Below, one piece after another: positions 19,317-28,603 of a DNA stretch of 37,964 nucleotides (position 1 is its first letter; the number at the start of each line of letters is the position of its first letter). The DNA is taken from the NCBI GenBank assembly GCA_025999315.1, contig BNXD01000010.1, forward strand, positions 1 to 37,964, read 5' to 3'. Origin of the DNA: Bacteroidia bacterium. GTDB taxonomy: Bacteria > Bacteroidota > Bacteroidia > Bacteroidales > Rikenellaceae. The position numbers and the translations under genes are program-made. The notes below the pieces were generated by a model. The model had not been told where the DNA came from. It was given only the letters and a program-made list of their open reading frames with translations, and did no database searches.

Positions 19317-19943
19317 ATGGAACTGACTATATTTGACACTACGGGCAAGGATACCGGCAAAAAGGCGACCCTCAAGCAGGAGGTGTTCGGCATCGAGCCC
19401 AACGATCACGCCATATATCTCGACGTGAAGCAATATCTGGCCAACCGTCGCCAGGGGACGCACAAGTCCAAACAGCGCAACGAGGTGATGGGTTCGACCC
19501 GCAAACTCAAGAGGCAGAAAGGGACGGGCGGCGCTCGCGCCGGCAGCATCCTCTCGCCGCTGTTCGTAGGCGGAGGCCGCGTATTCGGCCCCGTGCCCCG
19601 CGACTACAGCTTCAAGCTCAACCGCAAGCTCAAACAGTTGGCCCGTCGCAGCGCCCTGACCTACAAGGCACAGGAGAATCTGATCACGGTGGTGGAGGAT
19701 GTGAAGATCGATACCCCCAGGACCAAAACCTTTCTGGCCATGGCCCAGGGGCTGAAACTCGACGGCAAGAAGATACTGCTCGTGGTGCCGGCAACGGATC
19801 ACAACGTGTCGCTGTCGGTGCGCAACCTGCAGAAAGTGAAAGTGGTGCAGGCTGCCGATCTGTGCACCTACGACATCATGAATGCCGGAGTGCTGCTCGT
19901 GGCCGAAGGGGCGGTGAATATTATTAACGAAATGTTAGCGTAA
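19317..19943 (+). CDS. rplD: 50S ribosomal protein L4
   Basis: L4 lines the exit tunnel; in E. coli it also represses the S10 operon. The 208 residues carry the tunnel-loop region STRKLKRQKGTGGARAGSI and the PRDYSFKLNRKLKQLARRSAL core. The loop lacks obvious insertions linked to macrolide resistance. Gaps to rplC and rplW are 2 and 6 bases. Confidence 0.98.
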   Translation: MELTIFDTTGKDTGKKATLKQEVFGIEPNDHAIYLDVKQYLANRRQGTHKSKQRNEVMGSTRKLKRQKGTGGARAGSILSPLFVGGGRVFGPVPRDYSFKLNRKLKQLARRSALTYKAQENLITVVEDVKIDTPRTKTFLAMAQGLKLDGKKILLVVPATDHNVSLSVRNLQKVKVVQAADLCTYDIMNAGVLLVAEGAVNIINEMLA

Positions 19944-19949
19944 AGCCAG

Positions 19950-20240
19950 ATGGAAGCACTTATTAAGCCAGTATTGACCGAGAAAATGACTGTTCAGGGC
20001 GAAAAGCTGAACCGTTACGGTTTTATCGTCGACCCCAAGGCTAACAAATTGCAGATCAAAGCTGCAGTCGAGCAGATGTATGGCGTGGTGGTGATCGATG
20101 TCAACACCATGAACTATATGGGCAAGGCCAAGAGCCGCTATACCAAGGCGGGGCTGTTGCAGGGGCGTAACAACAATTTCAAAAAGGCGATCGTAACCCT
20201 TAAGTCGGGCGACAAGATCGATTTTTACAGTAACATCTAA
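19950..20240 (+). CDS. rplW: 50S ribosomal protein L23
   Basis: L23 surrounds the exit tunnel and docks trigger factor and SRP. The 96 residues ([40 protein letters not shown]) are full length, with the usual extended hairpin [20 protein letters not shown]. Confidence 0.97.
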   Translation: MEALIKPVLTEKMTVQGEKLNRYGFIVDPKANKLQIKAAVEQMYGVVVIDVNTMNYMGKAKSRYTKAGLLQGRNNNFKKAIVTLKSGDKIDFYSNI

Positions 20241-20254
20241 AGACTGAGACTATC

Positions 20255-21079
20255 ATGGCAGTTAAAAAGTTCAAACCCGTTACACCGGGTACAAGACATA
20301 AGATCGGAGGGAGTTTCAGCGACATCACGTCGACCACCCCCGAAAAGTCATTGCTCAGTCCGAAGAAGAGCAGCGGCGGCCGCAACAACACCGGCAAGAT
20401 GACCGTCCGTTACATCGGCGGCGGCCACAAGCAAATGTACCGCCAGATCGACTTCAAACGCACAAAAGACAGCATGAGCGCCGTGGTCAAGACCATCGAG
20501 TATGATCCCAACCGCTCGGCCCGCATCGCGCTGGTGTGCTATGAGGATGGCAAGAAGAGCTATATACTCGCTCCCAACGGCCTGACGGTGGGTCAGACGA
20601 TCCGCAGCGGCGCAGGCGTGGCTCCTGAGGTGGGCAATACGTTGCCCCTGAGTGAGATACCTCTGGGCACGGTGATACATAACATCGAGCTCTATCCCGG
20701 AGAGGGCGCCGTGATGGCCCGCAGTGCAGGCACCTACGCCCAGTTGCTGGCCCGCGAAGGCAAATTTGCTATCATCAAACTCCCCTCGGGCGAGACGCGC
20801 ATGGTGCTGGTGACCTGCCGCGCTACGGTGGGTGCGGTGTCGAACCCCGACCACAGCCTCGAGCAGCACGGCAAGGCCGGTCGCAGACGCTGGCTGGGCC
20901 GTCGTCCCCACAACCGTGGTGTGACCATGAACCCGGTAGACCACCCCATGGGCGGTGGCGAGGGTCGTTCGTCGGGAGGCCACCCGCGTTCGCGCAAGGG
21001 TATCCTGGCCAAGGGCTACAAGACCCGCAACCCCAAGAAGACCACCTCGAAGTTCATTATATCCCGCAGGAAGAAGTAG
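20255..21079 (+). CDS. rplB: 50S ribosomal protein L2
   Basis: L2 helps join the subunits and supports peptidyl transfer. The 274 residues include the conserved C-terminal [20 protein letters not shown], with the functionally important histidine in NPVDHPMGG. It is the usual length and lies 36 bases before rpsS. Confidence 0.98.
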   Translation: MAVKKFKPVTPGTRHKIGGSFSDITSTTPEKSLLSPKKSSGGRNNTGKMTVRYIGGGHKQMYRQIDFKRTKDSMSAVVKTIEYDPNRSARIALVCYEDGKKSYILAPNGLTVGQTIRSGAGVAPEVGNTLPLSEIPLGTVIHNIELYPGEGAVMARSAGTYAQLLAREGKFAIIKLPSGETRMVLVTCRATVGAVSNPDHSLEQHGKAGRRRWLGRRPHNRGVTMNPVDHPMGGGEGRSSGGHPRSRKGILAKGYKTRNPKKTTSKFIISRRKK

Positions 21080-21115
21080 GGGTCAACGAGTTAATAACAA
21101 AATAAATAGCATATA

Positions 21116-21385
21116 ATGAGCCGTTCACTGAAAAAAGGACCCTATATCGAACCCAAACTTGAGAACAGGGTCATCGCCCAGAAAGAGTCGGGTAAGAAGA
21201 ACGTCATCAAAACCTGGTCGAGGGCAAGCATGATCTCGCCAGATTTTGTGGGTCAGACGATCGCCGTCCACAACGGGAACAAATTCATTCCGGTCTACGT
21301 AACCGAGAACATGGTCGGGCACAAGCTCGGTGAGTTCTCGCCTACGCGCAACTTCCGCGGCCACGCCGGCAACAGGAAGAGATAA
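21116..21385 (+). CDS. rpsS: 30S ribosomal protein S19
   Basis: S19 is a head protein forming intersubunit bridge B1a with S13. The 89 residues ([38 protein letters not shown]) are full length. It is followed by an unusual 320-base repeat spacer instead of the few bases expected before rplV. Confidence 0.98.
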   Translation: MSRSLKKGPYIEPKLENRVIAQKESGKKNVIKTWSRASMISPDFVGQTIAVHNGNKFIPVYVTENMVGHKLGEFSPTRNFRGHAGNRKR

Positions 21386-21705
21386 CCGGGAGGAGGCCTG
21401 AGAGAGGGCGCGGATCATAACCTGGAGGGAACACAGACAAGGGCATAGACTAAGTGGGGGATTGCAGACAAGGGCGCGGATCATAACCTGGAGGTGGCCG
21501 CATGAGGAGCAAAGGCGCGTAGATCATGATCTGAGAGTGGGTTGCAGGCAAAGGTGCGCCGACGCATAGAGAAAAGGTGGGCGACAGTCGGGAGTCGAAA
21601 GACCGGAATATTGTCGGGAGAGAGAAGATCAGGGGCGTCGTCTGTGGCGGATAAACCTTAGAAAATGTCGTCGACAGGAAATAGAATAAGAAAAAAGCAA
21701 TAGAT
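21386..21705 (+). repeat. repeat-containing spacer between rpsS and rplV
   Basis: The block GGGCGCGGATCATAACCTGG occurs at 21406 and again at 21472 (66-base spacing). A weaker third echo (GGCGCGTAGATCATGATCTG) starts near 21514. The sense strand is purine-rich throughout (AGAGAGGG, GGGAGAGAGAAG). No gene or terminator is visible. Confidence 0.75.
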
Positions 21706-22116
21706 ATGGGTTCAAGAAAACATGTCATGGCCGAACAGATAAAGGCCGACAAAAAAGAGAAGGCGATCGCCATATTGCGCGACTGTCCCACCTCGCCTCG
21801 CAAGATGCGTCTGGTGGCCGACATGATTCGCGGGGTGGAGATCAACAAGGCGCTGGGTCTGCTGCGCTACTCCAACAAAGAGGCGTCGATCCGCCTGGAG
21901 AAGTTGCTGCGCTCGGCCATCAACAACTGGGAGCAAAAGAACGAGGGCAAACGCCTCGAGGATTCGCTGTTGTGTGTCAGTGAGATACGTGTCGACGGAG
22001 GTCGCATGCTCAAACGCATCCAGCCCGCTCCGCAGGGTCGCGCACATCGCATCCGCAAACGCTCGAACCACGTAACGGTCGTGGTCGACAACATGGTAAC
22101 CGAAGAAAAAAAATAG
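21706..22116 (+). CDS. rplV: 50S ribosomal protein L22
   Basis: L22 extends a beta-hairpin into the exit tunnel. The 136 residues include [17 protein letters not shown] and the hairpin region [20 protein letters not shown], which shows no insertion or deletion of the macrolide-resistance type. It has an N-terminal extension of about 20 residues compared with E. coli (110 residues); an internal Met at residue 8 is a possible alternative start. Seven bases separate it from rpsC. Confidence 0.97.
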   Translation: MGSRKHVMAEQIKADKKEKAIAILRDCPTSPRKMRLVADMIRGVEINKALGLLRYSNKEASIRLEKLLRSAINNWEQKNEGKRLEDSLLCVSEIRVDGGRMLKRIQPAPQGRAHRIRKRSNHVTVVVDNMVTEEKK

Positions 22117-22123
22117 ACGCAAG

Positions 22124-22900
22124 ATGGGACAGAAAGTTAATCCGATTTCGAACCGCCTCGGCATCATACGCGGCTGGGACTCCAACTGGTATGGTGGGAA
22201 GGACTTTTCCGACAAGTTGGTCGAGGATGTCAGGATACGTGAGTATCTGGGCGCCCGACTGGCCAAGGCGAGCATCTCGAAAATCATCATCGAGCGTACG
22301 CTCAAACTCGTGACGGTGACCATCTCCACCGCCCGTCCGGGTATCATCATCGGCAAGGGCGGCTCGGAGGTCGACAAACTGAAGGAAGAGCTCAAGAAGC
22401 TCACCGGCAAGGATGTGCAGATCAATATCTTCGAGGTAAAACGTCCCGAGCTGGACGTGGTGATCGTCGCCTCCAACATCGCCCGTCAGCTGGAGGGTCG
22501 CATCTCCTACCGTCGCGCCGTGAAGACCGCCATCGCCTCGACCATGCGTATGGGCGCCGAGGGGATCAAGATACAGATCTCGGGTCGTGTGGATGGCGCC
22601 GAGATGGCCCGCAGCGAGACCTACAAGGATGGTCGCATACCTCTGCATACGTTCCGCGCCGATGTCGACTACACGCTGGCCGAGGCGCTGACCAAGGTCG
22701 GTCTGCTGGGGGTCAAGGTGTGGATATGCACCGGCGAGGTCTATAACAAGCGCGACCTGTTCGAGATAGTCGGCTCCAGCGCTTCGTCGCAGGGTGGAGC
22801 GCCGTCGCAGGGCGGCGGTCGTCCCAAGGGAGGTCGTGGTGATCGCAGGGATCGCGACCGTCGTGGCGGTGGCGACCGTGATCGTCGCGACCGCAGGTAG
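22124..22900 (+). CDS. rpsC: 30S ribosomal protein S3 with an Arg/Gly/Asp-rich tail
   Basis: S3 lies at the mRNA entry tunnel and contributes to helicase activity there. The 258 residues contain the KH domain GXXG loop in [17 protein letters not shown] and the C-terminal domain ([20 protein letters not shown]). From about residue 220 an extra tail rich in Gly, Arg and Asp ([20 protein letters not shown]) makes it some 25 residues longer than the E. coli protein. A 492-base repeat spacer follows. Confidence 0.97.
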   Translation: MGQKVNPISNRLGIIRGWDSNWYGGKDFSDKLVEDVRIREYLGARLAKASISKIIIERTLKLVTVTISTARPGIIIGKGGSEVDKLKEELKKLTGKDVQINIFEVKRPELDVVIVASNIARQLEGRISYRRAVKTAIASTMRMGAEGIKIQISGRVDGAEMARSETYKDGRIPLHTFRADVDYTLAEALTKVGLLGVKVWICTGEVYNKRDLFEIVGSSASSQGGAPSQGGGRPKGGRGDRRDRDRRGGGDRDRRDRR

Positions 22901-23392
22901 CCTGCACCGGGAGCCATCCTGCCGAGGGGGCGAGAGAGTGGGGGCGAGAGAGAGTGGGGAGAAGGGTGAGAGAGAGGGATAAGAGGAGTGGTAGCAATGT
23001 AGAGGGGGAGAGGAGAAAGTGAAAGAGGGTGAGAGAGGGATAAGAGGAGTGGTAGCAATGTAGAGGGGGAGAGGAGAAAGTGAAAGAGGGTGAGCGAGAA
23101 GAGGATAAGAGAGAGGGATAAGAGGAGTGGTAGCAATGTAGAGGGGGAGAGGAGAAAGTGAAAGAGAGGGGGGAGAGTGTGTGATGGGAGATAGGGGCAG
23201 AGAGTGTGAGGGAGAGTGGAAGAGAGATTGTTGATGCGGAGGCTGTCTGTTTTGCCGCAGTTTTCTTCAGGATCGGAGGTGGTCGGCTTGTGTGGTTATG
23301 GTGGCGTCGGCAGGTGAGCGGTTTGTTGGCGGTATCGGTCGGCGAGAAACATGCAATAGTGGGCCTGCAAAGAGATTAAAAAATAAAAAGAT
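22901..23392 (+). repeat. purine-rich tandem-repeat spacer between rpsC and rplP
   Basis: A unit beginning ATAAGAGGAGTGGTAGCAAT occurs at 22979, 23040 and 23118 (spacing 61 then 78 bases; the extra 17 bases are a GAGCGAGAAGAGGATAA-type insertion). Copies are almost identical. Flanks 22915-22976 and 23160-23230 are also nearly all G and A on the sense strand. Bases 23240-23390 are of mixed composition with no recognisable gene or promoter box. Confidence 0.85.
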
Positions 23393-23824
23393 ATGTTACA
23401 GCCAAAAAAGACAAAATTCAGAAGAATGCAGAAAGGGCGCATGAAGGGGGTTTCCCAGCGGGGTAACCAGCTCGCCTTCGGCTCTTTCGGCATCAAGGCC
23501 CTCGAATCGACCTGGATCACAGGCCGTCAGATCGAGGCTGCCCGTCAGGCCATCGTGCGCCACATGAAGCGTGAGGGTCAGGTGTGGATACGCATCTTCC
23601 CCGACAAACCGATCACCAAGAAACCCGCCGAGGTTCGTATGGGTAAGGGTAAGGGTGCGCCCGAAGGATTCGTGGCTCCCGTTACGCCGGGCCGTATCCT
23701 CTTCGAGGCGGAAGGGGTGCCCATCGAGGTGGCACAGGAGGCTCTGCGCCTGGGCGCTCAGAAGCTTCCCATCACCACCAAGTTCATCGTAAGAAGGGAC
23801 TTCGACCCATCACAGACAATCTGA
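23393..23824 (+). CDS. rplP: 50S ribosomal protein L16
   Basis: L16 positions A-site tRNA and is needed late in 50S assembly. The 143 residues start [19 protein letters not shown] and contain [13 protein letters not shown] [16 protein letters not shown] with the conserved arginine region. It is full length and begins a tight run rplP-rpmC-rpsQ-rplN after the long repeat spacer. Confidence 0.98.
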   Translation: MLQPKKTKFRRMQKGRMKGVSQRGNQLAFGSFGIKALESTWITGRQIEAARQAIVRHMKREGQVWIRIFPDKPITKKPAEVRMGKGKGAPEGFVAPVTPGRILFEAEGVPIEVAQEALRLGAQKLPITTKFIVRRDFDPSQTI

Positions 23825-23832
23825 CAAGAGAG

Positions 23833-24027
23833 ATGAAAACTTCAGAAATAAAGGAGCTCCCCGTGGCGGAGCTCGTCGAGAGGATCGGCACCGAGAAGGC
23901 CAACCTTCAGCGCATGAAGATCAACCACCGCATCTCGCCCATAGAGAACCAGTCGCTTATCAAAAAGAGCCGCAGGGACATAGCCCGCATGCTTACCATC
24001 CTGGCTCAAAAACAAAACGCTAAATAG
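23833..24027 (+). CDS. rpmC: 50S ribosomal protein L29
   Basis: L29 is a small two-helix protein at the tunnel exit, next to L23. The 64 residues (MKTSEIKELPVAELVERI; SPIENQSLIKKSRRDIARML) are full length. Eight bases separate it from rplP and nine from rpsQ. Confidence 0.95.
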   Translation: MKTSEIKELPVAELVERIGTEKANLQRMKINHRISPIENQSLIKKSRRDIARMLTILAQKQNAK

Positions 24028-24036
24028 TTTACCGCC

Positions 24037-24291
24037 ATGGAAAGAAATCTCAGAAAAGAGCGTATCGGGGTGGTTGTCAGCAACAAGATGCAAAAGTCGA
24101 TAGTGGTTGCCGTGAAAAGAAAGGTCAAACATCCCATCTACGGCAAGTTCGTCAACAAAACCACCCGTTTTGTGGCTGCCGACGACGAGAACACCTGCAA
24201 CGTGGGCGATACCATCCGCATAATGGAGACCAGGCCCCTGAGCAAGACCAAACGTTGGAGATTAGTAGAAATCATAGAAAGAGCTAAATAG
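24037..24291 (+). CDS. rpsQ: 30S ribosomal protein S17
   Basis: S17 is a primary 16S rRNA binder with an OB fold. The 84 residues contain [19 protein letters not shown] and [19 protein letters not shown] [20 protein letters not shown]; full length. rplN follows after two bases. Confidence 0.97.
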   Translation: MERNLRKERIGVVVSNKMQKSIVVAVKRKVKHPIYGKFVNKTTRFVAADDENTCNVGDTIRIMETRPLSKTKRWRLVEIIERAK

Positions 24292-24293
24292 CC

Positions 24294-24659
24294 ATGATAC
24301 AACAGGAAAGCAGAATGGTTGTCGCCGACAACAGCGGGGCGAAGGAGGTGCTCTGTATCCGCGTCCTCGGAGGAACGGGCAGGCGCTACGCCTCGATCGG
24401 CGACAAGGTGGTGGTGGCGGTCAAGAGCGCCACTCCTTCGGGCGACATCAAGAAGGGCACCGTCTCCAAAGCGGTGGTCGTCAGGACCAAAAAAGAGATC
24501 AGGCGCGCCAACGGGTCGTATATCCGTTTCGATGACAATGCCGTGGTGCTGCTCAACAACCAGGGCGAAATGAGGGGTACGCGCATATTCGGGCCGGTGG
24601 CCAGAGAGTTGCGCGATGGTTACATGAAGATCATATCGCTGGCCCCGGAGGTACTTTAA
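24294..24659 (+). CDS. rplN: 50S ribosomal protein L14
   Basis: L14 forms intersubunit bridges and binds the silencing factor RsfS. The 121 residues ([34 protein letters not shown]) are full length and highly conserved. Confidence 0.98.
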   Translation: MIQQESRMVVADNSGAKEVLCIRVLGGTGRRYASIGDKVVVAVKSATPSGDIKKGTVSKAVVVRTKKEIRRANGSYIRFDDNAVVLLNNQGEMRGTRIFGPVARELRDGYMKIISLAPEVL

Positions 24660-24680
24660 CGCACATAAACAGAGAAGATC

Positions 24681-25004
24681 ATGTCAGTAAAATTGCATAT
24701 CAGAAAAGGAGATACCGTCTACATCAACGCCGGCGACAGCAAGACCAAGTCGGGCAAGGTGTTGTCGGTGGACGTCGAGAAACGGCGCGCCATCGTGGAG
24801 GGTCAGAATCTGGTCTCGAAGCATACCAAACCCAACGCAAAGAGTCCTCAGGGAGGTATCATCAAACAGGAGGCTTCGATCCACATCTCGAACCTTCAGG
24901 TGATCGACCCCAAGACGGGCAAAGCTACCCGCATAGGTCGCAAGCTCAACTCGAAGGGCAAATTGGTACGTTATTCTAAAAAATCAGGGGAGGAGATACG
25001 ATAA
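24681..25004 (+). CDS. rplX: 50S ribosomal protein L24
   Basis: L24 starts 50S assembly; it has a KOW-type SH3 fold. The 107 residues include [20 protein letters not shown] and [20 protein letters not shown]. Its stop overlaps the rplE start by one base (TAATG), which suggests translational coupling. Confidence 0.97.
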   Translation: MSVKLHIRKGDTVYINAGDSKTKSGKVLSVDVEKRRAIVEGQNLVSKHTKPNAKSPQGGIIKQEASIHISNLQVIDPKTGKATRIGRKLNSKGKLVRYSKKSGEEIR

Positions 25005-25576
25005 TGGCTGCTACTGCAAAACATCAACCTGCGCTCAAGGCGCAGTACAGAGAGAAGATCTCCCCGGCCCTGATGAAAGAGTTCTCATACACGAGCGTCA
25101 TGCAGGTGCCCCGGCTGGAGAAGATCGTCATCAACCAGGGTATGGGTGTGGCCATCGCCGACAAGAAGCTGATCGAGGTGGCTCAGGCCGAGCTTATGGC
25201 CATCACCGGCCAGAAAGCCGTGCAGACCCGCTCGCGCAAGGATATTTCTAACTTCAAGCTCCGCAAGGGCATGCCCGTCGGACTGAGGGTTACCCTGCGC
25301 CGCGACAAGATGTACGAGTTTCTCGAGAGGCTGATTGCCGTGGCTCTGCCCCGCATCCGCGACTTCAACGGCATCAACGAGAAGTTCGACGGTCAGGGCA
25401 ACTACACCCTCGGCATCACCGAGCAGATCATCTTCCCGGAGATCGACATCGACAAGATCAGCAAGATATTCGGCATGGAGATCACCTTCGTAACCTCGGC
25501 CGCCAGCGACAAGGAGGCTTACGCTCTGCTGAAGGAGTTCGGGTTGCCGTTCAAGAATGCTAAAAAGAACAACTAA
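25004..25576 (+). CDS. rplE: 50S ribosomal protein L5
   Basis: L5 binds 5S rRNA and contacts P-site tRNA. The 190 residues contain [39 protein letters not shown] and [20 protein letters not shown]. It is about ten residues longer than E. coli L5, mostly at the N-terminus. It overlaps rplX and precedes rpsN by 15 bases. Confidence 0.98.
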   Translation: MAATAKHQPALKAQYREKISPALMKEFSYTSVMQVPRLEKIVINQGMGVAIADKKLIEVAQAELMAITGQKAVQTRSRKDISNFKLRKGMPVGLRVTLRRDKMYEFLERLIAVALPRIRDFNGINEKFDGQGNYTLGITEQIIFPEIDIDKISKIFGMEITFVTSAASDKEAYALLKEFGLPFKNAKKNN

Positions 25577-25591
25577 AATATCCAAAACCAG

Positions 25592-25861
25592 ATGGCAAAA
25601 GAATCGATGAAGGCGCGTGAAGTGAAGCGTCAGAAACTGGTCAACCGTTACGCCGCCAAACGCGCTGCGCTCAAAAAGGCCGGAGATCAGGTTGGCCTGA
25701 GCAAACTGCCGCGCAACTCCAACCCCATCCGTCTGCACAACCGTTGCAAGATCACCGGAAGGCCCAAGGGTTACATGCGTCAGTTCGGTGTCAGCCGCAT
25801 ACAGTTCCGCGAGATGGCCTCGAAGGGGCTTATACCGGGAGTCAGGAAGGCTTCGTGGTGA
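25592..25861 (+). CDS. rpsN: 30S ribosomal protein S14 (zinc-independent form)
   Basis: S14 is a head protein near S3 and S10. The 89 residues ([37 protein letters not shown]) contain a single cysteine, so they lack the CxxC pairs of the zinc-binding form. This is the longer C-minus type. A 181-base spacer follows. Confidence 0.97.
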   Translation: MAKESMKAREVKRQKLVNRYAAKRAALKKAGDQVGLSKLPRNSNPIRLHNRCKITGRPKGYMRQFGVSRIQFREMASKGLIPGVRKASW

Positions 25862-26042
25862 GTTTTTAAGAGGCATTTGCTGCGTTATGCTGCGGGTGCC
25901 GATGCTCACGTACATTAAAGTACGCTCTGCTCGGCCGTCCTCGCAAGCCTTGCACATGCTCTCCTGAATCCACCGTGACCGCCGCCATCTTGCCGGTAGA
26001 CGAACAATAGTTTTTTTAACAAACAACAATAACAACCCAACA
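25862..26042 (+). other. rpsN-rpsH spacer with a CGTAC hairpin
   Basis: No gene is visible. CGTAC-ATTAAA-GTACG at 25909-25924 forms a 5-bp hairpin in a block running CCGATGCTCACGTACATTAA to CTCTGCTCGGCCGTCCTCGC. This spacer is neither purine-rich nor tandemly repeated, unlike the others. Its last 30 bases are the usual A-rich start region (AACAAACAACAATAACAACC). Confidence 0.45.
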
Positions 26043-26441
26043 ATGACCGATCCAATTTCGGATTTCCTGACCAGGATCAGGAACGCGGTGAAAGCCAACC
26101 ACAAAGTGGTTGAAGCTCCCGGCTCAAAAATGAAGCTCGAGATCACAAGGATTCTCCACGAGCAGGGTTACATCCTCGCCTACAAGGAGGATAAGGACGA
26201 AAAGGGCCATCCGTCCATCAAGATAGCCCTGAAGTATCACCCCGAGACCAAGACCAACGCCATCAAGGGCCTCAAGAGGATCAGCCGTCCCGGTCTGCGC
26301 CACTATGTCCCCGTCGACAAGATGCCCAAAGTGCTCAACGGACTGGGTATCGCCATCGTCTCCACCTCCAAGGGGGTGATGACCAACAAACGGGCCATTG
26401 TCGAGAATGTCGGCGGCGAGGTGCTTTGCTATGTATATTAA
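26043..26441 (+). CDS. rpsH: 30S ribosomal protein S8
   Basis: S8 is a primary 16S rRNA binder and, in E. coli, represses the spc operon. The 132 residues ([40 protein letters not shown]) end GGEVLCYVY and are full length. Confidence 0.98.
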   Translation: MTDPISDFLTRIRNAVKANHKVVEAPGSKMKLEITRILHEQGYILAYKEDKDEKGHPSIKIALKYHPETKTNAIKGLKRISRPGLRHYVPVDKMPKVLNGLGIAIVSTSKGVMTNKRAIVENVGGEVLCYVY

Positions 26442-26466
26442 AGATACGAAAAAATAAGAAAGTACA

Positions 26467-27024
26467 ATGTCAAGGATTGGAAAATTACCTGTAAACTTGC
26501 CCGCCGGGGTCGCCGTTACGGTCTCCGACGATAATGTGGTGAGCGTGAAAGGACCTCTGGGCACTCTGAGTCAGAAAGTCGACTCGGACATCAGCGTCAG
26601 CGTGGAGGGAGACGTATTGACAGTTGCTCGTCCTACGAATCAGCCGCGCCACCGCTCGCTGCACGGGCTCTACCGTGCGCTGATCAACAACATGGTGGTG
26701 GGCGTATCGAAAGGCTATGAGATAAAGCAGGAGCTCATCGGCGTCGGCTACAAGGTCGATGTCAAGGGGCAGGTCGTCGAGCTCAGCCTGGGCTATTCGC
26801 ACGACATTCACCTGATGCTGCCCCCCGAGGTCAAGGCCGAGGCTGTGACCGAGAAGAAGGGCAACCCTACGCTCACCCTGAGGAGCATCGACAAGCAGCT
26901 CATCGGCCAGGTTGCCGCCAAGATCCGTTCGCTGCGCAAGCCGGAGCCCTACAAAGGCAAGGGTGTGAGGTTCCTGGGCGAACAGTTGCGTCGCAAGGCG
27001 GGCAAGTCTGCTAATGCCAAATAG
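26467..27024 (+). CDS. rplF: 50S ribosomal protein L6
   Basis: L6 sits near the sarcin-ricin loop and factor-binding site. The 185 residues contain SRIGKLPVNLPAGVAVTVS and the C-terminal signature RKPEPYKGKGVRF; full length. Confidence 0.98.
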   Translation: MSRIGKLPVNLPAGVAVTVSDDNVVSVKGPLGTLSQKVDSDISVSVEGDVLTVARPTNQPRHRSLHGLYRALINNMVVGVSKGYEIKQELIGVGYKVDVKGQVVELSLGYSHDIHLMLPPEVKAEAVTEKKGNPTLTLRSIDKQLIGQVAAKIRSLRKPEPYKGKGVRFLGEQLRRKAGKSANAK

Positions 27025-27040
27025 TAAATAACAGCAAATC

Positions 27041-27403
27041 ATGGCACTTAATAAGAAAGAGAGAAGAGAGAGGGTCAAGATGCGTATCCGCAAGATCGTC
27101 AGCGGAACGGCAGAGAACCCCCGTATGACCGTATTTCGCAGCAACAAGCAGATATACGTGCAGTTCATCGACGACCTGAAGGGCGTAACGCTCGCCGCAG
27201 CATCTTCGTCGGACAAGGAGGTGGCCGGGCAGACCAAGGGGCTCAACAAGTCGCAGGTGGCTGCGCTGGTGGGCAAGTTGGCCGCACAGCGTGCCACCGA
27301 GAAGGGTATCACCAGCGTGTCGTTCGACCGCAACGGTTACCTCTACCACGGCAGGGTCAAGACGCTGGCCGATGCGGCCCGCGAGGGAGGCCTCAAATTC
27401 TAA
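27041..27403 (+). CDS. rplR: 50S ribosomal protein L18
   Basis: L18 binds 5S rRNA together with L5 and L25. The 120 residues include [19 protein letters not shown] and [20 protein letters not shown]; full length. Sixteen bases after rplF and 15 before rpsE. Confidence 0.97.
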   Translation: MALNKKERRERVKMRIRKIVSGTAENPRMTVFRSNKQIYVQFIDDLKGVTLAAASSSDKEVAGQTKGLNKSQVAALVGKLAAQRATEKGITSVSFDRNGYLYHGRVKTLADAAREGGLKF

Positions 27404-27418
27404 AAAAACAACAAAGAG

Positions 27419-27937
27419 ATGAGCAATTCCAATATCAAAAAAGTGCGCACGAGCGATCTGGAGCTCAAGGACCGTCTGGTCAGCATCCAGAGGGTCACCA
27501 AAGTGACCAAGGGCGGTCGTACGTTCAGTTTCTCGGCCATCGTGGTGGTCGGCAACGAGAATGGCGTGGTGGGTTACGGTCTGGGTAAGGCCAGCGAGGT
27601 AACCTCGGCCATCGCCAAGGGCGTCGAGGATGCCAAAAAGAATCTGGTGAAGATTCCCGTGCTCAAGGGTACGATACCCCACAAACAAGAGGCTCGTTAC
27701 AGCGGTTCGCAGGTGATGATCCGTCCGGCCGCCCCCGGTACGGGCGTTATCGCCGGTGGCGCCATGCGCGCCGTGCTGGAGAGCGTGGGTATTCACAACG
27801 TGCTGGCCAAGAGCAAGGGCTCGTCGAACCCCCACAACCTGGTGAAGGCTACCGTGGCGGCGTTGCTCGAGCTGAGGGATGCCTACAGCGTGGCCCAGGT
27901 GAGGGGTATCTCCATCGACAAAGTGTTTAACGGGTAG
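27419..27937 (+). CDS. rpsE: 30S ribosomal protein S5
   Basis: S5 helps set decoding accuracy and mRNA entry. The 172 residues contain the dsRNA-binding-like segment [20 protein letters not shown] and the [20 protein letters not shown] region; no change of the spectinomycin-resistance type is evident in the [12 protein letters not shown] loop. Full length. Confidence 0.98.
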   Translation: MSNSNIKKVRTSDLELKDRLVSIQRVTKVTKGGRTFSFSAIVVVGNENGVVGYGLGKASEVTSAIAKGVEDAKKNLVKIPVLKGTIPHKQEARYSGSQVMIRPAAPGTGVIAGGAMRAVLESVGIHNVLAKSKGSSNPHNLVKATVAALLELRDAYSVAQVRGISIDKVFNG

Positions 27938-27967
27938 GCTACAGGGCCTCACAACAACCAGAGAGAG

Positions 27968-28150
27968 ATGGCAAAATTGAAAATAACCCAGACCAGAAGC
28001 CGCATCGGAGCCACCGCACAACAGAAAAAAAATCTCGACGCGCTGGGTCTCACCAGGATGAACAAGAGCGTGGAGCACAGCGATTCGGCGATAATCCTCG
28101 GCATGATCGAAAAGGTGCGGCACCTTGTACGGATCGAGAATGTGAAATAA
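27968..28150 (+). CDS. rpmD: 50S ribosomal protein L30
   Basis: L30 is a small surface protein of the 50S subunit. The 60 residues (MAKLKITQTRSRIGATAQQK; MIEKVRHLVRIENVK) are full length. Instead of running straight into rplO, it is followed by a 453-base repeat spacer. Confidence 0.96.
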   Translation: MAKLKITQTRSRIGATAQQKKNLDALGLTRMNKSVEHSDSAIILGMIEKVRHLVRIENVK

Positions 28151-28437
28151 AGGGGGCTCCCGGAGTGGAGTTTTCCCGCTCGGGATGCCTAAGAGGCCTT
28201 TGACTCACAAGTTGCGCGAGGGCCGGGACTTTTACGGTGTGCCGATGCAGATTTTCAGGGAGAAATGAGCCCGAATCCTGACGGATAGTTTGCGCAGAAG
28301 AGGCCTTATCCCAATGTCGCGGTTGCAATGCCCGGAGCGCGTCTGTCGGGTTTGTGAATGTTCGGAGCGTCATGGTCCGGTTTGTGACGGCGCTGGCGGC
28401 AGGTGGGAGAGACGGGTGGGAGAGACGGGCGGGAGAG
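28151..28437 (+). other. rpmD-rplO spacer, non-repeated part
   Basis: These bases hold no recognisable gene. The last 60 (28385-28437) repeat GGGAGAGACGGG-type words on the sense strand. A frame at 28290 overlaps the tandem repeats and is low-complexity, so I do not call it. Confidence 0.4.
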
Positions 28438-28590
28438 CGATGAAACATGCAGCGCAGGCCGGAAGAGGTGATCGGCAAGGATGCGTCTACGGCGGGCGGG
28501 AGAGAGATGAAACATGCAGCGCAGGCCGGAAGAGGTGATCGGCAAGGATGCGTCTACGGCGGGCGGGAGAGAGATGAAACATGAAATTTA
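28438..28590 (+). repeat. 67-bp tandem repeat upstream of rplO
   Basis: The block ATGAAACATGCAGCGCAGGC starts at 28440 and 28507, and ATGAAACATG again at 28574, a spacing of exactly 67 bases. The first two units are almost identical; the third stops after 10 bases. The unit continues GGAAGAGGTGATCGGCAAGG and ends GGCGGGCGGGAGAGAG. It contains in-frame ATGs but no conserved stop-free frame (67 is not a multiple of 3). Confidence 0.88.
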
Positions 28591-28603
28591 AAAGCAGAGA
28601 GAT

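Noticed and set aside
25862..26042. rpsN-rpsH spacer examined for a tRNA or riboswitch
   Set aside because: No cloverleaf, CCA end or known aptamer core could be recognised; only a 5-bp hairpin is present.
28290..28538. 82-residue frame before rplO
   Set aside because: It is made of the 67-bp repeats, whose length breaks the frame from copy to copy.
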